NCBI GenBank assembly: GCA_023301005.1
Contig: JALZVK010000035.1
Coordinates: forward strand, 1 to 39,268
Reading direction: 5' to 3'
DNA: 39,268 nt
From: Saprospiraceae bacterium
GTDB taxonomy: Bacteria; Bacteroidota; Bacteroidia; Chitinophagales; Saprospiraceae
Shown here: piece after piece, positions 34,216 through 39,268 of the stretch
How positions within the stretch are numbered: the stretch's first letter is position 1
Layout of the letters: each line of letters starts with the position of its first letter
The notes under the pieces: generated by a model
Database searches by the model: none
Told to the model about the DNA's origin: nothing
The model's input: the letters and a program-made list of their open reading frames with translations, nothing else
Made by a program: the position numbers and the translations under genes

Positions 34216-35658
34216 ATGAAAAACTACAATATATACAAGCAAGCAGGATTGATTTTAGGTCCAATTCTTTTTGGACTTATTTATTTTGGATTCCTTTCTA
34301 TCGTTAATCCTGAAATTGATAAAGTTGTTGCAGTAGCTGTGTGGATGGTTGTTTGGTGGATTACCGAAGCTACTCATATTGCCGTAACTGGATTGTTACC
34401 ACTTACCCTTTTTCCTATCCTTGGTATCATGACTCTGAAAGAAGTTACGCCCAATTATTCCAGTCCAATGATTTATTTATTCTTTGCAGGATTCATCATT
34501 GCACTTGCCTTGGAAAAAGTAAATCTCCATAAACGAATTGCACTTTCCATTTTAAAATTAACAGGAACCAATGCGAATGGAATCATATTAGGTTTTATGA
34601 TTGCAACAGGCTTGATGAGTATGTGGATTTCAAATACTGCGAGTACGGTAGTGATGTTGCCGATTGCAATTTCGGTGATCAAGTTATTGATTGATGATGA
34701 AGATGGATTTACAAAAGGAGATAAAAATTTCGCTTTAGCGATAATGTTAGGTATCGCATTTTCTGCTAATATCGGAGGAACGGCAACTCTTGTAGGAACT
34801 CCGCCTACCGTTTTTACATTAGGATATTTAGAGAGTCAACATGGAATTACAATTGGATTTTTTCAATGGATGAAGTTAGGTGTTCCATTTGCGATATTGA
34901 TGATTGCGATCACTTATTTTATTTTAGTAAAAATAGTTTACCCTAATCATCTTGGAGAAATAAAATCATCTGGTAATATTATTCAAAACGAATATGATAA
35001 ATTAGGAGAGATGAGTCGAGGTGAAATAGTCGTGATGATTATTTTCTTTTTGACTGCGTTATCATGGATTTTGAGAAGTAAAATTAATGTGTGGTTTCCA
35101 GATTTAAAATTAAGCGACACGACCATAGGAATGGTCGCAGCAATGGCGATGTTTATTTTTCCATTAAATTTTAAAAAAGGAGATTTTCCATTGGACTGGG
35201 AAGACACTTCCAAATTGCCTTGGGGAATTTTAATTTTATTCGGAGGTGGATTAGCATTAGCATCAGGATTAGAAAATTCAGGATTGATAAAAATGATAGG
35301 TGATTATATTTCCACTCAAGAAAATTGGTCAGTATTTTTTATCACTTCGATATTGATAACACTCATGTTATTCCTTACGGAATTGATTGGAAATATTGCA
35401 TTAGTGACGATTTTAATTCCTTTAGTTGCAGGTGTTGCAATAGGTTTAAATGTGCCCATGTTAAATATTATAGTTCCAGCAACGATGGCAGCGAGTTGTG
35501 CATTTATGCTACCGATGGCAACGCCACCTAATGCGATTGTATTTGCAAGTGGTCATATCAAAGTAGTAGAAATGGTAAGAGTCGGAATCATTTTAAATAT
35601 CATTTCTGTTTTGATATTGATGGCGGTGGCTTACTTTATTGTTCCTGTTCTTTTTTAA
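34216..35658 (+). CDS. SLC13/DASS-family anion:sodium symporter
   Basis: The 480 residues hold about 11-12 membrane helices. Substrate-binding DASS signatures are visible: MWISNTASTVVMLPIAISV (about 135-155, SNTAS/T) and the pseudo-symmetric MAASCAFMLPMATPPNAIVFASG near 420-445. Other family text includes WWITEATHIAVTGLLPLTLFPILG and WGILILFGGGLALASGLENSGL. Members import dicarboxylates, citrate or sulfate with sodium; the motifs here fit di- or tricarboxylate transport but do not settle the substrate. It is monocistronic. The repeat upstream leaves just 12 bases for a leader, so the promoter may lie in or before the repeat. Confidence 0.92.
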   Translation: MKNYNIYKQAGLILGPILFGLIYFGFLSIVNPEIDKVVAVAVWMVVWWITEATHIAVTGLLPLTLFPILGIMTLKEVTPNYSSPMIYLFFAGFIIALALEKVNLHKRIALSILKLTGTNANGIILGFMIATGLMSMWISNTASTVVMLPIAISVIKLLIDDEDGFTKGDKNFALAIMLGIAFSANIGGTATLVGTPPTVFTLGYLESQHGITIGFFQWMKLGVPFAILMIAITYFILVKIVYPNHLGEIKSSGNIIQNEYDKLGEMSRGEIVVMIIFFLTALSWILRSKINVWFPDLKLSDTTIGMVAAMAMFIFPLNFKKGDFPLDWEDTSKLPWGILILFGGGLALASGLENSGLIKMIGDYISTQENWSVFFITSILITLMLFLTELIGNIALVTILIPLVAGVAIGLNVPMLNIIVPATMAASCAFMLPMATPPNAIVFASGHIKVVEMVRVGIILNIISVLILMAVAYFIVPVLF

Positions 35659-35824
35659 CCATAATGAAATACTTACGTATTTTTTTTAATATTTAAAATA
35701 CAAAAATAGTCGTATTGATATTTTAAAATTAAACGCTTAAATTTGAATTTTAGTTTTATCTCTCTCCTTATATTTTAATTCCCCTCTTTTAATTTTAGCA
35801 CAAACATCTATTCAAAAAATCATT

Positions 35825-36823
35825 ATGAAACATACACTCATCATATTGTTAGCAGTATTGCTATGTCTATGCTCTTGCCAAAAAGAAGAAGACCTTTCCA
35901 ACACAACTACAATTGTTACACCACCTCAAGAAGAAATTTCAACTACTCAAGAAGATAAAAAAGAGTTTAGAGAACAAGCTGTTCTCGGTGCTACTATGTC
36001 AAGAGATTTTTTCTCTCTTCTATTAAGTCAAAGTTTATCTCATCCTGAAATATTTGGATTGCAAGGTAACGGTCAAGTTGAAACTAGAACGAACTGTCCT
36101 CAAGTATCTACTTCAGGAACGACTCTTCCAATTTCATTAACTTTAGATTTCGGACCAGCGCCAGGTTGCACACCGCCTTTATTTACCCAACCTAAAGTTG
36201 GACAAATCATTACTACATTTAACCGACATGTATTTACTTCGGGAGAAGGTGACGATTTTACAATTGCGCTATCATCTGATTATCGAGAAGAAGGTTTTTT
36301 TATCAAATATGACTCTGGGAATCCTGTAGTTTTTAGATATAATTATGATGCAGAACAATTAGGTTATACAATGACTTTCGATGAAGACCTCGTAATGGAA
36401 AGCGTCACTACTGGAAAAATAATTAGAATTGCTGCACGTCCAGATATATTAAATCCATTTGGGAATATTGGATTTATTCCAGATTCAGGAACGGTAACGG
36501 ATGATCCGTCAGATCCATTTTCTTACATTGATAATATTTGCTATCTAAGAATATTTGATACGCAAATCACATTTAATAATGTTACAGATTATTGTTTAGA
36601 TATTTCGAGTGATACAGGTTATGGACTTGAGTTCCAACCGTTTGTATGTCATTGTATTACTAAAGGTGCATTAAGAGTGAATGAAAATAGTGATTGCTCA
36701 ACTGCTAATAACAATGCTAATGCGGATTTGATTTATGACTTTGGAGGTGGTACTTGTGATGGAGATATTGAGATAACTATTGATGGAGTGACGACGGTGG
36801 AGAATTGGTTTTCATGTTCGTAG
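35825..36823 (+). CDS. Lipoprotein of unknown function with Cys-rich beta domains
   Basis: The signal peptide ends in LCSC (MKHTLIILLAVLLCLCSC), so the mature protein of about 313 residues is lipid-anchored. A segment (TRTNCPQVSTSGTTLPISLTLDFGPAPGCTPP) resembles a motif of Bacteroidota lipoproteins (C-x-VTVS...TITIDFGxGCT). A second copy of the pattern lies near the end (ADLIYDFGGGTCDGDIEITIDGV). Eleven or so Cys, including CHC, suggest disulfides. I do not recognise a named family. It is not clearly in an operon. Confidence 0.7.
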   Translation: MKHTLIILLAVLLCLCSCQKEEDLSNTTTIVTPPQEEISTTQEDKKEFREQAVLGATMSRDFFSLLLSQSLSHPEIFGLQGNGQVETRTNCPQVSTSGTTLPISLTLDFGPAPGCTPPLFTQPKVGQIITTFNRHVFTSGEGDDFTIALSSDYREEGFFIKYDSGNPVVFRYNYDAEQLGYTMTFDEDLVMESVTTGKIIRIAARPDILNPFGNIGFIPDSGTVTDDPSDPFSYIDNICYLRIFDTQITFNNVTDYCLDISSDTGYGLEFQPFVCHCITKGALRVNENSDCSTANNNANADLIYDFGGGTCDGDIEITIDGVTTVENWFSCS

Positions 36824-36835
36824 ATTATTTTATTA

Positions 36836-36876
36836 AAAAGCATTCCCAAAATCATTTTGATTTAGGGAATGCTTAT
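36836..36876. terminator. Terminator between convergent lipoprotein genes
   Basis: A 10-bp stem (aagcattccc / gggaatgctt) with a loop rich in AT; read on the minus strand it is followed by TTTTTAATAAAA, a moderate T-run. It lies directly after the minus-strand gene's stop codon. Confidence 0.7.
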
Positions 36877-36878
36877 AT

Positions 36879-37769
36879 CTACTCAATAATAACTTCTAGT
36901 CGTTCTCTTGTAAATGCATTTAGATAATATTCTTTTCCTCTATCTTGGATTAGTTTTGCGCCGCCTCTTCCAATGTACATTGATAGGATTGCATTTTTGG
37001 GAATTCCTTCAAAGAAATCACATGGTAAAGTGATTTGTCCATTGTTCTCATGTTTTATATGTAGCGCTCTTTTCGAGCGTTTCAAAGATTTCGATAAATC
37101 ATTTGCAGACATTTCATATCGTTGTCCACTATCAAAGAAAAAAATAAATAATACATTTTTATTTTTCTTATCAACATTAAAACTAAATGTAAAATCATTT
37201 CGATTCATTTTTATATAAGGAGATGAAGGAATTTTATTTTTATTCAAAGCAGTTAAATTCAAACGTTCAGGAACATAAAATTTTTCATCAAAGACGACTT
37301 CGTTATTTTGAATATTTTTAATACTAATTTCCTTTCCGAGAATTTCATTTAAAATAAAATGATTAGTCTCATAATGATTAGATTGGTCATTTAATGATAA
37401 CCGCTTAGAAGAATATCCTCTCTCTTTACTATAATTTAATTTTAAATCATTGATAAAATAATCTCCTCCATTCATTTGATTTCTATTTGATAGATCATCA
37501 AAGTTCCAGGCATTTACTCTTCCTGAAGGAATTTCATCTATTCTATTTGAACCAGATGAATTGATGCTAACATTTCCATGATGAGACAAAAAGCGTCCAG
37601 AATATATTCCTAAGACATTGTTTATAGGTCTATGTTTAGTGAGGTCGATTACTTTTGAAAAATCAGAATTGTCGTAGTTAATTGAAGAAGTCAGACGATT
37701 ATTTTTACAACCTGTATTTAAAATAAAAATGATTAGACAAAGTGTGGAAAGAAGTTTGAATGTGGACAT
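36879..37769 (-). CDS. Lipoprotein of unknown function
   Basis: The N-terminus MSTFKLLSTLCLIIFILNTGC is a lipoprotein signal with lipobox NTGC. The 275-residue mature part starts with a disordered, Asn/Ser-rich region and has no motif I know. Sections such as LNEILGKEISIKNIQNNEVVFDEKFYVPERLNL and NVLFIFFFDSGQRYEMSANDLSKSL look like beta-rich domains of the type used for surface binding. Asn and Lys are frequent, in line with the AT-rich genome. It sits between the lipoprotein and the MscS gene; 42 bases separate it from the latter's stop, so a two-gene transcript from the mscS-like gene is possible. Confidence 0.65.
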   Translation of the reverse strand: MSTFKLLSTLCLIIFILNTGCKNNRLTSSINYDNSDFSKVIDLTKHRPINNVLGIYSGRFLSHHGNVSINSSGSNRIDEIPSGRVNAWNFDDLSNRNQMNGGDYFINDLKLNYSKERGYSSKRLSLNDQSNHYETNHFILNEILGKEISIKNIQNNEVVFDEKFYVPERLNLTALNKNKIPSSPYIKMNRNDFTFSFNVDKKNKNVLFIFFFDSGQRYEMSANDLSKSLKRSKRALHIKHENNGQITLPCDFFEGIPKNAILSMYIGRGGAKLIQDRGKEYYLNAFTRERLEVIIE

Positions 37770-37811
37770 AGCTTTTATATTTAGAAATGGAACGTATAAT
37801 GATGAAAAAAA

Positions 37812-39152
37812 TTATTCCTTATCATTTCCCTTCATCCAAACCACTCTTTGAGGGAAAGGAATCTCTATATCATTTTCTCTAAATGCATTATCAATTTCAA
37901 AACGCAAATCACTTTTCACATCTTCGATGTGAATAAAGTTTCTGGAAAAAAAATGCAACTCAAAATCTAAAGAAGAATTTCCAAAGTTGGTAAATCGTAC
38001 AAAAGGATTAGGTATTTCGTTGACCCCAGGATGGTCATTGGCAGCTTTTAATAACAATGTTTTTACAAGTTTGGTGTCCGAACCATACGCCACACCGACT
38101 TCAATTTTAAATCGAACCTTTTCATCGAAATGACTCCAATTAATAACATTGTCAGTAACGAGTTTTGAATTAGGAACAACTACGGTAATACTATCACGAG
38201 TCTCTATAGTTGAAGTTCTAAGTCCAATAGATTTTACTGTTCCTACCATTCCTCCAATATTCAAAACATCTCCAACCTCAACAGACCGTTCAAATAACAA
38301 TAGAATTCCGGAAAAGAAATCATTAAAAGTTTGTTGCAATCCAAGTCCCAATCCAACTAGCAATGCAGCAGCACCACCCCACAGAACAGTCATTTGTACA
38401 CCCAAACTAGAAATTGCCCAAAGGGCAGCCATCGTGTACAAAACATATTTCAGTAATTGATTAATCGCATATTGCGAACCTAAATTGACATTGCTTCTTT
38501 TATAATATCGGAACAAAACCAACTGAGTAATTACCCAAAAGAGTAACCTCGCTGAAAGCAAAATTAAAATAGCTTCTAAAACATCAGCTACTTTTATTTT
38601 ATATTCTCCAGAAGGAAAAATAGAATAACTATCAAGATTAAAACTTTGTAACACTAAAAATGCAGCAGCGACATAAACCAATATTCTAACCATACTTCCA
38701 CCTTGACCTTCTGTCTCTTTTGCATATTTTTCTATTGAAGTTTTATGGTCTAATTCATTTCGACTTCTATGATAATTATACACTAAAACTTTGGAAGCTA
38801 ACCAATCCAACATTCCCGCTACTTGCCAAATCGTCAATGCATATAAAATCGTAGAGACACGAATAATAACATTTTTGATTTTATAAATTTCAAAATCAAT
38901 ATTTAAAGACATGACACTTCCAATCAACGCTATCAAAATAAAAATATATCGAATGCTTCGAATGATTTTATCATTATCTCGAATTACATATTTTTCTTTC
39001 TGAAAATATCGAGGTAATAATTTATTAATCACCAATCGATAAATCATATAAATAATCACTAAAACGATTACCCACGAGATGAGATGCCTAGCGGTAACAA
39101 TATGAGTTCCGATATTAAAAAGAGCACTTTGGAGGAATTCGTTAAAGTTCAT
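37812..39152 (-). CDS. MscS-family mechanosensitive ion channel
   Basis: Predicted to vent solutes on osmotic downshock. The N-terminal ~215 residues hold four or five membrane helices. The MscS core follows: pore helix VLWGGAAALLVGLGLGLQQTFNDFFSGILLLFER (about 255-290), beta domain VEVGDVLNIGGMVGTVKSIGLRTSTIETRDSITVVVPNSKLVTDNVINWSH and the alpha/beta vestibule to the end. The pore helix has the packed Gly/Ala pattern of the family. The length of 446 puts it in the longer MscS-like group, not the 286-residue E. coli form. Confidence 0.93.
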   Translation of the reverse strand: MNFNEFLQSALFNIGTHIVTARHLISWVIVLVIIYMIYRLVINKLLPRYFQKEKYVIRDNDKIIRSIRYIFILIALIGSVMSLNIDFEIYKIKNVIIRVSTILYALTIWQVAGMLDWLASKVLVYNYHRSRNELDHKTSIEKYAKETEGQGGSMVRILVYVAAAFLVLQSFNLDSYSIFPSGEYKIKVADVLEAILILLSARLLFWVITQLVLFRYYKRSNVNLGSQYAINQLLKYVLYTMAALWAISSLGVQMTVLWGGAAALLVGLGLGLQQTFNDFFSGILLLFERSVEVGDVLNIGGMVGTVKSIGLRTSTIETRDSITVVVPNSKLVTDNVINWSHFDEKVRFKIEVGVAYGSDTKLVKTLLLKAANDHPGVNEIPNPFVRFTNFGNSSLDFELHFFSRNFIHIEDVKSDLRFEIDNAFRENDIEIPFPQRVVWMKGNDKE

Positions 39153-39209
39153 TTAGAATGTTTGGATGATTAAGTTATTGTTCATAATTATTCATAAGTT
39201 ATTTCGGTT

Positions 39210-39268
39210 TCTTTTTTCATCCTTCTTCGTTAAAAAGCCTCGCCGATGCTAGGCATCGCCTACGTTTT
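39210..39268. repeat. Fold-back element D, partial (cut by window end)
   Basis: The arm CTTTTTTCATCCTTCTTCGTTAAAAAGCC... matches the core arm of element C position by position over much of 39 bases without gaps (CTTTTTTC....TTCTTC.TTAAAAA). The centre is CGATGC-TAG-GCATCG, and the second arm begins CCTACGTTTT. The other half lies past base 39268. Confidence 0.55.

Overview
The window is AT-rich chromosomal DNA from a gliding-type member of the Bacteroidota. Several independent signs agree. There is a PorP/SprF-family outer-membrane protein, an adhesin ending in a type IX secretion (T9SS) sorting domain, the mutY-ssb-gldE-gldD cluster, a SprE/PorW-like lipoprotein, a fused lpxC-fabZ gene, and -7 boxes of the form TAnnTTTG. 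The ICEGxxY...GCDSxVTLNLTV repeats in the adhesin recall Saprospiria-like lineages. That placement is an inference from memory and not a computed assignment.

Layout. 1-5.6 kb: the 3' part of a PorP/SprF gene, then a 1381-residue secreted protein (14 beta-propeller repeats, nine Cys-pair repeats, one SprB-like repeat, T9SS tail). 6-7.9 kb: an ECF-type sigma factor behind an operator-like repeat cluster, then mutY. 8-10.8 kb: ssb, gldE (apparent TTG start) and gldD. 10.9-12.5 kb (minus): a small HAD phosphatase and an M23 peptidase. 12.6-16.9 kb: a SprE/PorW-like TPR lipoprotein and two small secreted proteins (DUF6265-like and DUF4783-like). 17-22.7 kb (minus): lpxD, lpxC-fabZ, lpxA, an ABC ATPase, tatC and a small membrane protein. 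23-26.5 kb: hemC, an exonuclease-fold protein with every catalytic residue replaced, a short protein resembling the N-terminal region of McrB-type ATPases, and an HtrA-like protease without a signal peptide. 26.8-30.8 kb: a MORN-repeat protein, then uvrA (minus). 31-34 kb: a TIGR03643 gene divergent from a 50-codon DUF2256 gene that the ORF track missed, a small membrane protein and mutL. 34-39 kb: an SLC13/DASS transporter, two lipoproteins of unknown function and an MscS-like channel.

Functional themes are cell-surface secretion and motility (PorP/SprF, adhesin, GldE, GldD, SprE), lipid A initiation (LpxA, LpxC-FabZ, LpxD), DNA repair (MutY, SSB, UvrA, MutL) and envelope transport (TatC, DASS, MscS). 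No tRNA, rRNA, CRISPR array, intact transposase or prophage was seen.

The least expected content lies between genes. Three long fold-back elements of about 160 bp (6618-6778, 8500-8660, 31588-31752), plus a fourth cut by the window end (39210-39268), share a common hairpin architecture, and three of the four share core sequence. Several other palindromic or dispersed repeats occur as well. Among proteins, the most unusual is the intact reading frame of an apparently catalytically dead DEDDh exonuclease, sitting two bases from a stand-alone McrB-N-terminal-like gene.
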